DNA of 64,000 bases from Trichosphaerium sp. ATCC 40318 (GCA_038496445.1 JALMLS010000255.1:310001-374000), one strand, 5' to 3'. Shown: positions 13,821 through 24,229, counted from the stretch's first letter. Program-made: numbers and translations. Notes: generated by a model not told the origin, from the sequence alone.

Positions 13821-14267
13821 ATGGCCAGAACAAAGCAAAGCGCACGTAAGACAACAGGAGGAAAGGCACCACGCAGCCACGCTCTGAAATTCACCACAAG
13901 CAAAACTAGCCTCAAAGGCGTTAAGAAGCCACACCGCTTTCGCCCAGGCACAGTTGCGCTCAGAGAGATACGAAAATACCAAAAATCAACGGATTTGTTA
14001 ATCAGGAAACTACCTTTTCAACGCCTTGTTAGAGAAATTGCACAGGATTACAAGAGGTCCGTTTTAATACATTCTTTAGTATCCTAACATCTAAGTAGTG
14101 ATCTAAGGTTCCAAGCTTCAGCCATCTGTGCTTTGCAAGAGGCAGCAGAAGCGTATCTTGTCGGTGTGTTCGAAGATACAAATTTGTGTTGTATACATGC
14201 AAAGAGAGTTACTATAATGCCCAAAGATATGCAGCTCGCGTTAAGAATACGCGGTGAGAGGGGTTAA
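13821..14267 (+). CDS. Histone H3 variant with altered N-terminal tail
   Basis: Core nucleosome histone. Two exons, 13821-14056 and 14099-14267. The intron falls in the DYK/SDLRFQ segment and the join restores the canonical reading frame. The tail starts [17 protein letters not shown], so the Lys4, Lys9 and Lys14 contexts are kept, with Ser10 changed to Thr. The next segment, [15 protein letters not shown], replaces the usual Lys18-Lys23-Lys27 region and is about two residues shorter. From [19 protein letters not shown] to the end ([16 protein letters not shown]) the histone fold is highly conserved, so this is not a CENP-A type. About 134-135 residues. Presence of an intron fits a replication-independent variant, which is an inference. 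A GTCACGTGAT site lies just upstream. Confidence 0.93.
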
Positions 14268-14389
14268 AAAATTATTTAAAAATGTACAGTACGAGAAAGA
14301 GGAGAAAAAACAAAATAGAAATTTTGAATTCACTGAATAAATGAAATTCTCAAAAACACCCGAAGCGTTGTTCGAACAGTTTTTATTCG

Positions 14390-15909
14390 CTAAACAGAAA
14401 CTCTCTGCTTTAACCAGCTCATCATTTTAGAGTAGAAAAGCTCTACGTCTGGATCTATATAGGTGTAAGTAACGTTCGTCGGTCCAAAAAGAGAAAGCAC
14501 GTGTACCTTCAAAAGGCTCGTGATAGAAATCCTTCAAAGACTCGAAAGTTTTGTCCTCGCTACCAACACCTGGTGTTCTTTTGTGAGTAGAAAACTGTAG
14601 TGCGCTATTGTAACATACTTTCTGTGTAGGCTTTAGAAGTTTCAAAATCCGTTATCTTATCATCTGTGCCATGGAATACCAGTAGTGGCGCACTGAAAGG
14701 GTAAGTTAGAAAATTTAGTGCTAAAAAGAGGTGTTTGCTTACACGAATGATTTTGCGTTTTGAACTGACTTTGGCCCGCTTGGAAGTACTTGAGAAGCGA
14801 AGTGAGCCCTTTTTATCTTACTGTAAGTTCATTATTTGAAAATAAAAATAGCGTGCCGTGTGGGACCCTACAAAGCATGTCGTCAGCAATCAAATATTCA
14901 AACAGCAAAAAAAAAAACTATTCAACTCACGTGATAAACTAATGGGTCTTCGGCATAAGCTTTTTGTGCTGCTGGGCTTCTACTAACTTTCTTTGAAAGA
15001 TCCTCGTTTGCAACAGGCATGTGAGGATAGATACTTGCGAGTCCACCAACAATAGCACTTTTTTTATAACGGTTAAAAGACCAAGCTCTCACAATTGATA
15101 AACGCACCCCAAGACTGGGTTATCGATATCCCCAGCAAGCTTAAGAAATGGTGCTGTCATTATTACACCGTTGACATGTGAAGGAATACGCTCTGCAGCG
15201 CTAGATACTATCAAACCACCCATACCTTTGAAGTGTGATTAAAAAAGTTGTTTTTGTTTTAAAGTCGACTCAGTACTGTGCGCAATGACGTAAAACTTTT
15301 CGTCTCCACTTGAAAAATGATCCACCATTTGTAGAAAGTCATCAACGTAATCGTTGTATTCCTCTTTTGTCCACGTGTTAGAGATTTCAAACGAAAAAAA
15401 AAAAGAAAAGAGAAAAAACGTGATATTCCAAATCGTACCAACGTGAGCTCTTATTCCACCTGATAATCCATGTCCTTGGTGGTCATACGCATGCACAGTA
15501 TACTGAGCACTGTTCAGGCGCTCGTATAGCGACTGGTAGCCTAAACAGAAGGTTGGAAGATTGTATAAAGTGGAATTACTTACCAAGTCGTTGGCAGTGC
15601 TCACCAAAGCCTGTTAAGGTATTAAAACGCGCTTGCAAGTGTAAAGCGTACCATGAACGAGCAATATTGTGGCTTTTGGTGATTCTACCGGATAGCTCTT
15701 GGTAAAAAGGCTTATACCCTTTGCGTTCTTAACGAGGGTGACACCAGCGGAGTTTGGTGGCGTTTTTGTGCTTTCTGGATGCTTGGGACTACCAACACCT
15801 ACATGGAGTTATGTACAGCGCGTACGTATGTAAACTAACCACCCAGGTACCATAAGGCGCCCAAAGTAACAGCAACAGCACCAATAATTAACGATCTAGA
15901 ACTGGACAT
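14390..15909 (-). CDS. Monoglyceride-lipase-like alpha/beta hydrolase with N-terminal membrane anchor
   Basis: Serine hydrolase of the monoacylglycerol lipase/lysophospholipase family, which releases fatty acids from monoacylglycerols. It starts at 15909 with MSSSRSLIIGAVAVTLGALW, a hydrophobic segment likely to be a signal anchor. Family motifs follow: ATILLVHG, YDHQGHGLSGG, FYVIAHS (nucleophile elbow split by an intron), GGLIVSSAAERIP, LLVFHGTDDKITD (acid residue) and DFYHEPFE (catalytic His). The last exon ends MMSWLKQRVSV with the stop at 14390. At least six introns. It sits head to tail upstream of nothing obviously related. The family call is firm; membrane topology is inferred. Confidence 0.85.
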
Positions 15910-16115
15910 GTAACTATTAGTAGCACTGAAGACGTCGTGGTGTAGTAGTGTAAATGACACTTTTTAGATGGTTTCAAGATGTCAGTTAAAGTAAGCATTG
16001 TGATTTTTTTTATTGTACAAAGAACGCTTTAAATGACATTTACGTCATTAATATTGTGGTGTCTAATGTAGTTTTACACTACTAGGTGTTAATATGACAG
16101 TGATGTGGTTCAACA

Positions 16116-16663
16116 CTAAATGTCGAGCGAATCCCCTGTGAGTGCAGCTGTTATGTCTACTTACGCGTAAATAAAGTGTAACAGTCAAGGATTTTGTACT
16201 TACAAGCTGTACTAATGATAATTATAAATGTGACCATTATTATTGTTGTCCCGTATTTGTCCTCGATTGCCCAGGTGTATTCCTTGTGAATTGCTGCTTG
16301 ACGTCGTTTATAATATATGAATATCGCGTAACAACCTAACCACAGTAGTGATTAGCTAATAGAAACGTAACTGGAATGTGTACCGACTGATAGTGCCAAA
16401 AGTAACAATAAAGTAGCGCCTATCCGCGCGTTGATTGAATCTGTTGCATTGGCAGCGAACGCGAGGCTAATAGAAGCTGTTTGGGTATAATTAGTGCAAT
16501 TCAAATACAAAAGCGTACCCAAGAACGTCACTGGGTTTGCCCATTGAATGAGCGTACGCTCAGCGGAAAAGAACGTTTTCGGATCTATCTTCACGTCGTA
16601 CTCAAAAGCATACTCGCCGTATTCATCAGTACTCTCTACAGCGCCAATAGTGCTCACGCTCAT
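16116..16663 (-). CDS. VTC1-like small membrane protein (vacuolar transporter chaperone family)
   Basis: VTC1-type proteins form the membrane part of the VTC complex, which makes polyphosphate and moves it into vacuoles or acidocalcisomes. The start is MSVSTIGAVESTDEYG. The family signature is KIDPKTFFSAERTLIQWAN, followed by a first membrane segment (PVTFLGTLLYL). A second segment (ARIGATLLLLLALSVG) crosses a GTACAC intron into YAIFIYYKRRQAAIH. A third follows DKYG (TTIIMVTFIIIIS). The last short exon gives WDSLDI and the stop at 16116. No SPX or catalytic domain is present, so it would act with another VTC subunit not in this window. About 150 residues, close to yeast Vtc1. Confidence 0.82.
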
Positions 16664-16733
16664 GAGATGTACGCTAGTCTGTCTATTTCAACGCGTAATT
16701 TTGTAAAAACTTGGTTTCAGCAGCGTTACATGT

Positions 16734-17292
16734 TTATTTTACAGGCTTGATCCTATTTCTATCGCAACAGCAGCAATAGCAAATACTGGCAACAATAATC
16801 GCAACGAAAATAAAGGCAACAAGGAGCGTTACGACTATTATAACTATGAGTATTGTGCGATTAAGGCTACCACACGATAGCTTTATAGAGTTGTTTGAAT
16901 TTCTGCTGTCTTCTTTGCAAGTCCCGTCCAAAAAAGTTTCAGTGTCTGCCGGCAAAGAGCATGTCGTATCGCTGTATGTCTTGCGTTTTACCTTGGGGTC
17001 GATGGTTATGACGTAATTATAGCGACGACACGTGATATTTAAAAAAAATTAAAAAAGAACGTACTACTCCAAAGGTACAAGTATATTTTATGCTTCCTGA
17101 AGTGTTATTGGGTTGAATACACGTGTCAGACTCAACAGATACTTTAAATTGTGCGTTATTATTGCAATCGTTACTACCGATCCATTCTTCTATATCTACT
17201 GTAGCTGTAGCTACTATATAAACAATTGATAGAATTACTGAGGCAATAACGAGGAGTCGTGGCATGTGGTGGATAAGGGAATAAATAGTCAA
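16734..17292 (-). CDS. Small single-pass type I membrane protein, cysteine-containing ectodomain
   Basis: Not recognised. The likely start is at 17265 (MPRLLVIASVILSIVYIVA), a clear signal peptide; an in-frame upstream Met lies at 17292. The ectodomain has several Cys and Asn-X-Ser/Thr sites (NNTSGS, NNSIKL, LNRT). One GTACGT intron joins TCTFGV to VKRKTYSDTTCSLPADTE. A strong membrane segment (ILIVIIVVTLLVAFIFVAII) is followed by a Cys cluster (YCCCCDRNR), probably palmitoylated, and a short cytosolic tail ending KPVK. About 165 residues. It lies between VTC1-like and F-box/NHL genes on the same strand. No function can be assigned. Confidence 0.7.
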
Positions 17293-17457
17293 TGAATAAA
17301 TCAGTAACTTAATTAGTTTACTTCAAAACTACACGCACAAACAGTACGTTAAGTATCCGTGCGCGCATTACTTGCTCCTGTTACGGTGAGCTAAAGGCTG
17401 CGAACGATTCGACAAGGGTCTATTTGATTAAACGAAAAAGGAGTATGACGTCGATAT

Positions 17458-18821
17458 TCAAAAGTCTATTTTACTGATACAATTGCCGTGAGAAAAGTAC
17501 AAAGAACCATCATGATACGCGATACCAACTATGTTACCGTCAAAAGCACCGCATTCAAGTTTAAATTTGATAACGTCTCCACTTTCTGGGAATATCCGAT
17601 AAAGATCCTTACCATCACCACAAAGAATACTCCCTTTGTAGAAAAAAATTTCAGTTAGAAAGCAAAAACACGTGATGTAAAAAAAAACGGTCTTCTCTCG
17701 CAAATTGGTTTCAAGAAAAGTGTACCTTTGGCGTAACAGATGTACCAAAGATCAGAAAACGAACATGATGAATTAATATAAGTCAACTCTTTTGTTGTAG
17801 CATCAAGCTTCCACACCTTAAAAAAAATATAAGAAATGTGACTCTAAAAATAGCTCAACTCAATCCCACAGTACCCTGCTATCGCTGCATACATAAATAT
17901 TGCCTTTTTCATCAAGATCAATACCCATAGGCGCAGTGAACTTATTATTCATCTGTCTAGAAGCCAGAGTTACCATTTTTTCAGTTGCATTCTCGACAAT
18001 CGGATTTGACATGTTGATGTAGTTCTCATCGTGATTTCCAAAGCACACCATGTCATCTTTTGTTACAGTAACAGAACGAACCCAGCCTCTTTTAACAGTG
18101 ACTAGATTTGATACAGTTTCCGTCAAATAATCCAAGCGCTTAATACACTTCAAGTCGAATCAGTTTAAAAATTAGGAATCTACAAAAAAAGCGTTTTGTA
18201 CTAGTTTAGGTTCATTTTTAGACATCAAAAATGGCGTACACGGTTGGCAGAGTCAGCGATATATATGTTACCAACACTATCTGTTGCAACATCGTGAGGA
18301 AAGCGTACAACTGATCGTGTTGCTTCAAAAGTAGACACGAGGTTTGTTTTCATGTCTAATTTGCGTATGAGGTTATTTAGATTATCTGTGATGATCATCT
18401 AAGGCGGTTGAGCCTAAATTGTTTGTTTGGTAAAAACTTACGTCTCCCTTGTTGTTGAACGTAATACCACGTATATCTTTAAATAGTGCCGTGTCCTTTG
18501 GACCTTTTTTTGCGTAAACGGCAGTTTAATCTTATCAACTCGTACCATCATCATAACCCATTGTAGCGCTACCAGTGACGCGTTTTACAACGTACGTTGC
18601 GGTAATTTCCTATTAAATCAGTTAAAACGAAGCTTACAAGTGTCTACACGCGCTTTATATAGTCTACTCGCCCGCACTACGCCAGCAAAAAGCCTGCTAA
18701 CTTGTGATACTAGCTTTAGCACCTTTGGTGTTTTTATGAACTCTATCGAGTACACTAAAATTTCAACAGGTAGTGATTCCATTGTGGCGTTGTACGCTTC
18801 TTGTGTCAATACCTTTTTCAT
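17458..18821 (-). CDS. F-box protein with NHL-type beta-propeller
   Basis: Likely substrate receptor of an SCF ubiquitin ligase. The N-terminus has an F-box (MESLPVEILVYSIEFIKTP, then LVSQVSRLFAGVVR). After a short intron comes MGYDDG followed by NHL-style blades: GITFNNKGDMIITDNLNN, FPHDVATDSVGNIYIADS, GIDLDEKGNIYVCSDSR and GIAYHDGSLYFSHGN. Each blade has the usual pattern of a hydrophobic strand, a turn with Asp/Gly, and I-Y-I/V-A/C-D. About six exons. The translation start may be Met at 18821 or the Met just before the F-box at 18782. F-box/NHL combinations are unusual compared with F-box/WD40 or TRIM-NHL. Ubiquitin ligase role is inferred from domains. Confidence 0.75.
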
Positions 18822-19027
18822 GAAAAGTTATAAAGTCTATTTTAAGTTGAGCTAAGGCACGAGTAGATGCCTCCCAACTGGCAAAGACAGAACCAAACAC
18901 GATCATTGTCAATACAAATAATAAACCAATCCAATTTCACAACGTCATATCACTTGAGTAAAGTGGCAACTTACAAAAAGATAGGATTTTATTGGGAATA
19001 ACTACATCTAGGTCTACAAAGTTTGCA

Positions 19028-19589
19028 CTAGGCTTTTTGTGCCTTCTTCAGTTGCTTTAACGTCTTCCTTATAGGTTCCCCAGTTTCGAGGTGATGATGT
19101 AAGCATAGAGTAACGTTCCCGAGGTAGTCAGTGAAGGACTTTTCAAGTATCATTCTGTCCATGATCTTACCTACAACACCGAATTTTGGTTTGTATTCCA
19201 TTTCAATGTAAACTTCACATTGACCTTTGCCTAACCTATACGCCTTTAGTACAAAATCAACAGACTAGTTTTATTTAGTACCTTGTTACGCCCATCTTGG
19301 CCAAGCAAGAAGCAAGAGGAAGAGTTCCTTTGTTAACAGTAACGAGCATGTACATTTTCTCTTCGTTCCATTCTATTATTTCTTCTTCGACATAGTTACC
19401 ATCGTAGAAACGACACTCACGTTGTGCTCCAACGCCTAAACCAACGATAAGCTAAAACCAAGATGTCATAAAAACTGTACCTGTACTCTCATCAGTGAGC
19501 TTCTTGGAAGACTCAACTGCCGGATGGTAAGATTGAACATCCGGAAAGTCTCCTACGACTTTCCATGCTTTTTTAGCTGAGCAATCCAT
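19028..19589 (-). CDS. SRPBCC (START-like/polyketide-cyclase) superfamily protein
   Basis: Ligand-binding helix-grip fold protein. The visible exons read SAKKAWKVVGDFPDVQSYHP, then GLGVGAQRECRFYDGNYVEE, IEWNEEKMYMLVTVNKGTLP and a last exon with CEVYIEMEYKPKFGVVGK, ending LKQLKKAQKA at 19028. This order (D..K.W.VVGDF, then R.F.DG, a long strand pair and a C-terminal amphipathic helix) is typical of the polyketide cyclase/dehydrase group. The Met at 19589 is the best in-frame start, but the residues before it (RISAAR) look like the first strand of the fold, so a short upstream exon may be missing. Two introns. Ligand unknown. Confidence 0.68.
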
Positions 19590-19974
19590 ACGTGCTGCGC
19601 TAATGCGACTGTTAGTTCAACAAGAGTACAATCGAAAACGAATTGAGCATACTGTCTTATTTTGCCCATAGTTACTATTTCGTTGCTTTGAATAGGTGGT
19701 GCTTGAGTTGTTGAAACAGAAATTATGATTTAAACAAACGTGATTTTCGGTTTGATTCCGAGGACATTGGATGACAACCAAGTACGTTAAGAATTCGTAC
19801 AAGAAGTCGTTTATTTATCGCGTACTAGCGTTATCTATGTACAAGCACATCTTATCGATTGCCGACCGAAAAACCAAAATAGAGTTACACTTCCGCGGAG
19901 CTGGAAATCGCAAAACCATAGCAACAAATACCGCGGCCATAGCGTTCTAAACCCGCGAGCAAGCCTTTCTCTTC
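19590..19974. other. Intergenic region
   Basis: Between the SRPBCC gene and the J-protein gene, both on the minus strand. A 61-codon minus-strand ORF (19617-19802) is Asn/Cys-rich and unsupported. A short missing first exon of the SRPBCC gene could lie here. Nothing else seen. Confidence 0.5.
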
Positions 19975-20544
19975 CTATTGTCCAATGTCATTTCGTGCAT
20001 TTTGATCTACGTGGAATGCGAAGCCTACACGACTAAACAAGTTTCTCAGCAACGCTGCTTCTTGGTCTTTCAGATCACGTAGCGTGTAGTTGGAATGCGA
20101 GGAGGATGCCGTTTTATGTAGCTGTTCGGACAGCCGAGTGTTTGTTGCTTGTCGAGCTGTTTGCTTGGCTATACTTCTTTGCTCCCTTATCCTCATTGTT
20201 TCTTGTCTTAGTTTGTTTTTGTATGCTTCTCGTTGTTGGCGCTGTAAACGCTGTGTATGGCGAGTTTCTAGATCTGCTCTACGCTTCCTCATTGCTTCAA
20301 GTAATTGACGCCTTTTACTACCTCGTTCCTTGTCTCGTTGTATTTGCGCATCTAGAGTTGCTCTCTTTTCTGGATCGATCAAAAATTCCTTTGCAATACC
20401 AATACGCAAAAACTCATCAACATTCCCTCCTTTGTCTGTGTGATGGACCTTAGCCAATTTTCTCCATGCAGATACAATTTCTTTAGTTGTAGCGTCTGGT
20501 GACACTTTCAGAACACTGTACCAATCCTCAATACGTGCTGGCAT
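19975..20544 (-). CDS. DnaJ-domain protein with non-canonical HTD motif
   Basis: Single-exon gene. The N-terminal J-domain reads DWYSVLKVSPDATTKEIVSA, then WRKLAKVHHTDKGG. The HPD tripeptide needed to stimulate Hsp70 ATPase is HTD here (codon ACC for the middle residue). Helices I-IV are otherwise intact (FLRIGIAKEFLIDPEKRATLD). The rest is a long basic coiled coil (RRQLLEAMRKRRADLETRHT, RLQRQQREAYKNKLRQE) and a C-terminal part ending DQNARNDIGQ. I chose the Met at 20544 because the J-domain starts directly after it; Met at 20565 would add seven residues. The layout of J-domain plus coiled coil resembles DNAJC-type proteins. About 190 residues. Confidence 0.82.
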   Translation of the reverse strand: MPARIEDWYSVLKVSPDATTKEIVSAWRKLAKVHHTDKGGNVDEFLRIGIAKEFLIDPEKRATLDAQIQRDKERGSKRRQLLEAMRKRRADLETRHTQRLQRQQREAYKNKLRQETMRIREQRSIAKQTARQATNTRLSEQLHKTASSSHSNYTLRDLKDQEAALLRNLFSRVGFAFHVDQNARNDIGQ

Positions 20545-20720
20545 ATGTACAACCGTTAGAAACACGAAAAATTATGACATGTTGGGAGAAAGCAAGCAAA
20601 TGGCTCATGTCACAGCGAACCTTAAATATTGAAATCATTAAGTCAGGTTGATAGTTAACAAAAGCGGTTTAATTATTATGCGTTTTTTTTTCAAACCGCT
20701 ACACAATACAAAAAGTCAAT

Positions 20721-21418
20721 TTAATCGTCTTTTTTGGCTTCGTCCTTCTTCTTTCTCTCTTCCTCTCTGGCGGCCTTTTTCTCTTCTTCGAGCTTCTTTT
20801 TACGCTCTTCACGCTTTCTCTTTTTCTCTTCTTCACGCTTTTTCCTCTCTTCCTCTTCTCTCTTTTTCCTTTCCTCTTCTTCTTTCTTCTTGATACCTTC
20901 TTCAGCTACAAGTTTCTCTTTGCTTGGCTTGTTTGGATGTTTCTACAACGAACAAAGTCAGTTAGCGCCAAAATAATTAAAAAGTCGTTATTGAGAGTAA
21001 TTGCGGCGAGGAATAGCGTCATTGCATATCCTTAGTATAGTACGAACCTCGAGAATCTTTTTGGCATACCACAACATGAAGCTCATGTCGACAAGTTCCT
21101 TTTCAGTTGGAGGGTCCTCCATAAACTTTTCTAAGGTATCATAACCTTTACCGGCCAAGAGTTTGGCGTGTTTCTCGGCTTCTTGTGTTGTTACTTCCAT
21201 ATGCTTCAAGAACCATTCAGAAACAGTTTTTGGGGTTCCTGGTTGCGAAGTGAGTTAATTTGGACAGCGAGTAATCGATTTTGGCAAATAATTTGAAGAA
21301 TCCTTTGGAGGCGATAAAAACATACCTTCGAAACCTGGGATCTCTTTAGGTTCATCGCGGATTCCTCTCCTGCGGGCGTACGTGCGGGCCCAAAACTGTG
21401 GTGCGACGGTAACATTGG
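20721..21418 (-). CDS. SAM-like domain protein with Lys/Glu-rich C-terminal tail
   Basis: Not firmly recognised. Exon 1 reads RGIRDEPKEIPGFE and joins across a GTATGT intron to TPKTVSEWFLKHMEVT, then EAEKHAKLLAGKGYDTLEKF and DPPTEKELVDM. That is the shape of a sterile alpha motif, a protein-interaction domain. After a second intron, the last exon is a highly charged repeat (about 20721-20945) built on EERKKREEE units, ending DEAKKDD. Such a tail would form a single alpha helix or coil. The start is unclear: the Met at 21415 is in another frame, and the open frame above the SAM part (VAPQFWARTYARRR) has no in-frame Met before a stop, so a first exon is probably missing. Confidence 0.55.
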
Positions 21419-22012
21419 AGTGTTCTATGCGTTACTTAGTGCAAAACGCGCTAATGGTTTACTGACGAGCAAAAAAAAGTTTTTCGCAAAAATCTCTTCT
21501 TTATGTGCGTACGTGTGCTTGTGACCAAAACATTAGCTCTTGGTCTAGAGGCTTGAATAGAAACCTTCTTTTGTGAGCTAACGAGACTTAGGTGAGTTCA
21601 TTGTATTATAAGCGTACGCAGACACGCGTACAGCGGCACGGCGGAAAGTAGTACGAGCAGCGAGTTTAAGCATAACGAGCAATACAGTTTATGCTGTTTT
21701 TTTGGTGCTTAACATTATAGACTAACGTAGACCATGGTTAAAGATGCGTACGACTATTTGATAGTGCGTAGAAGGTGATGAGAGTATGCTCAAAAGGTGA
21801 ACAAAAAAAACGGGCAATAAAGTCTGGTTTGGCTCCTGTACTCATTTGCTTCGCACATCATTCTTGATCAAGACTGTTTGCAACGAAAATGAGGCACTTT
21901 AGAGCCCGTTAAGCGCGTTTTATTTAAGCATGATAAACTCCGTATTGCAGCTGCAATGGCACGTGATAAAATACTATTGTTCATTAGGCTAGGTTCTTAT
22001 TTATTTGCGTAG
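21419..22012. other. Divergent promoter region
   Basis: Lies between the SAM-like gene (-) and the RING gene (+). It probably contains the missing first exons of one or both. A CACGTG palindrome sits at 21960-21965 in GCACGTGAT context. No complete ORF is supported. Confidence 0.5.
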
Positions 22013-23560
22013 AGTAAAATAAGATACAAATTACCCGAAGCAACCTTTTCATACGACAGCGAGGATAAAATAGACGATGAACTAAAGTGCGCAATATGTT
22101 TCGGTCCCTTTGACGACCCTGTCTACCACTCGCCTTGTGGGAACACGTTTTGTCGTTCTTGTATAGCCAAAGTGGACACTGGGCGCTGCCCACACTGCCG
22201 AAAGACGTTACAAGGCGCGAATTCAACTTTTATATCGACACTGAAATTGCTGACGCAAATCTTCGTCCAGATAAACTTCTTGTGTCTCCCAGAGCACTTA
22301 GAAATATGGTAAATAAGTTGAACGTTAAATGTGACGCTTGCTGTAAAGTTGTACGAAGGTGACGTGTTTTTGTACTCAACGATTTGTGTCAAGTGCTAAC
22401 TTGTAACTTTAGAGAAAATTTTGATATCCATGCGAATAAAACTTGCAAGATCAACTGTCCTTTGTCTTGTGGCAAGAAAATGACACGTGCAAAAGTAGAC
22501 GATCACATGAAGTATTGTCCACAAGCCGAAACGCCTTGCATCGCCGAATCCATCGGGTGCACGCACGTGGGGAAGAGAAAAGACCTTCAAGTACGGCACC
22601 AATAAAAAGTACTCTAAATTGCTTTCCAGTGCAGTCGAATCATCTGTTGGTTTCTCTATGAGGTGACAAATTCCATTGCTTATATTTAATTCGTAGGACC
22701 ACGAAACCAATTGTCCATTGGCTCCTGTAGCTATAATAGTCGAGGCTCAAAGGAAGCAAATAGCAACAATGGAGAATTATTGTGCTAACTTGGAAGTGAA
22801 GCATTCTGCTGCATTACGTTTAGCTGAAGCTGCTGTACCGAGTTTATGTAACAACTGGCCTAACATGAAGATCGAGTACAGGATTGAAGTAGTGTCTGAT
22901 ATTGAGCTATGTGACTTGGATGTAGCCATGTTGCCTCGGATGAAGCGTGAAGTGGAGAAAGGTACAACAAATGCAACAAACATTTAAGTAAGAATTTTTT
23001 CTTTAGAGCGTGAACGAAGGAGGAACGAAGAGATTCAATTACTCAAGGAAGAAGGTAGATGGTTTGCTAAGTCTAGAAGCAAGACAGTGAAAATCAAATT
23101 AAAAGAACACCCGTCTAGCAAGCGAGAGATGGTTCATTTAAAGGAAGAGAAACTCCATGTGTTTGACAGAAATGTAACATTTGAGGAGGTACCAACAGAG
23201 CAGTTGGTTTGAATGTCTGCTAAAAAAAAATTGCGTTTAGGCGACAGCTTTGTTGAGCCCAACTCTTGGCTTGTTTGAATGGTTCACAACCGGATTCAGA
23301 CCTTGTGATGATAAGGATACTTTGAAACAAGGTCAAACATACTTTCTATTGTTCATGCGTGCTCCAAGATTCTCATGGGTAAGAAACCTGTTAACTAGAT
23401 CAACACCTGTAACATCATAAATGTAAATAAACTTCAACAAACTCTACAGCTCAACAAATTGACATATAGCACAACTAGATACAAAGGTTGCTTTGTTATT
23501 CTTAAAACACGTGCCATTTGTATTAAATTTGTGACATTTGAATTAACACGTGCCTTCTGA
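22013..23560 (+). CDS. RING finger / TRAF-type zinc finger protein (probable E3 ubiquitin ligase)
   Basis: The first visible exon has a C3HC4-like RING: KCAICFGPFDDPVYHSPC, GNTFCRSCI and RCPHCRK. The usual His of CGHTFC is Asn here. A GTTACA intron of about 75 bp joins RKT to ALRNMVNKLNVKCDACCK, then TRAF-type zinc fingers: CKINCPLSCGKKMTR, HMKYCPQAETPC and IGCTHVGKRKDL. A coiled-coil part follows (VEAQRKQIATMENYCANLEV), then a basic helix (LKEEGRWFAKSRSKTVKIKL). The C-terminal part (ATALLSPTLGLFEWF, LKQGQTYFLLFMRAPRFSW) ends FELTRAF. The stop TGA is at 23558-23560, directly next to the stop of the opposite gene. No in-frame start was found, so a small first exon is missing. Ligase activity is inferred. 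Confidence 0.75.
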
Positions 23561-24109
23561 TTAACAGCGTGTGCCATTAACATAGTTCCGTGAGTATATT
23601 AGTTCTCCCTTACTATTCCAACGCTTTTCTTCTCCGTGTAAAAGATCATCCTTGCAAAAACAGTTGAGACTTTGTTGACCATTACAATACCACAGTTTGT
23701 ACTCTCCATCCTTTTTTCCATTTTTATACGTACACTTACTGTACATTTGTCCATTGAAATGCCACATCAAAGCCACACCTTCTTTTTTATCGTCTTTGTA
23801 GTGGTATGTACGCGCCAAGTGCCCTTTTTGATGCCACACCTTGTAAATGCCTTGTTTTTTGTTGTTTTCGACGATATACTCGTGTCTTTCCCATAATCTA
23901 CCCTTCTTGAGCCATTGACGGAATTTTCCGTGTTTATTTAACGAATTATCAAAACGGCTTGTCACAGCTGCTTGTTTGCATAAAAGAGGCCATTTGAAGT
24001 ATACTTCGTTGTCTGTATAAAAGATAGCGTGCTGTACTTCAAGTGGTAGGTTTAATATCGCCGCGCCGACGCTGTATTCGGAACTTGGTAGCGTCTTGGC
24101 ACTTCTCAT
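23561..24109 (-). CDS. F-box-like / MORN_2-repeat protein (short)
   Basis: Intronless. The N-terminal part (LPLEVQHAIFYTDNEVYFKW, PLLCKQAAVTSRF) looks like a degenerate F-box and closely resembles the start of the gene at 39362. The rest is about five MORN_2-type repeats of roughly 23 residues with core pattern K.G.Y..W..G.L.....Y.D: IYKVWHQKGHLARTYHYKDD, ALMWHFNGQMYSKCTYKNG and YKLWYCNGQQSLNCFCKDD. MORN_2 repeats form beta-hairpin arrays; in bacteria such proteins are annotated as YwqK-family, but the role in eukaryotes is unknown. 182 residues. The stop codon lies at 23561-23563, with no spacer from the convergent RING gene. Confidence 0.78.
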   Translation of the reverse strand: MRSAKTLPSSEYSVGAAILNLPLEVQHAIFYTDNEVYFKWPLLCKQAAVTSRFDNSLNKHGKFRQWLKKGRLWERHEYIVENNKKQGIYKVWHQKGHLARTYHYKDDKKEGVALMWHFNGQMYSKCTYKNGKKDGEYKLWYCNGQQSLNCFCKDDLLHGEEKRWNSKGELIYSRNYVNGTRC

Positions 24110-24229
24110 CTATCCAAGCTGTAATATTTGGAAAACTCTTTGACCGAATTAGGAATACCCATGACTTGATGTGGGTCCAGTACTTACACTATGTATGCTC
24201 GCTATTAACTTTGTGCAGTTTATTAGTAT

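Noticed and set aside
20090-20976. Hydrophobic plus-strand ORFs (Ser/Phe/Leu-rich)
   Set aside because: They are antisense shadows of the J-protein and of the Lys/Glu-rich tail on the minus strand.
23561-24109. MORN_2 protein as part of a toxin-antitoxin pair (YwqK is named as an antitoxin family)
   Set aside because: No partner gene is adjacent; the neighbour is a convergent RING gene. The name reflects bacterial annotation only.
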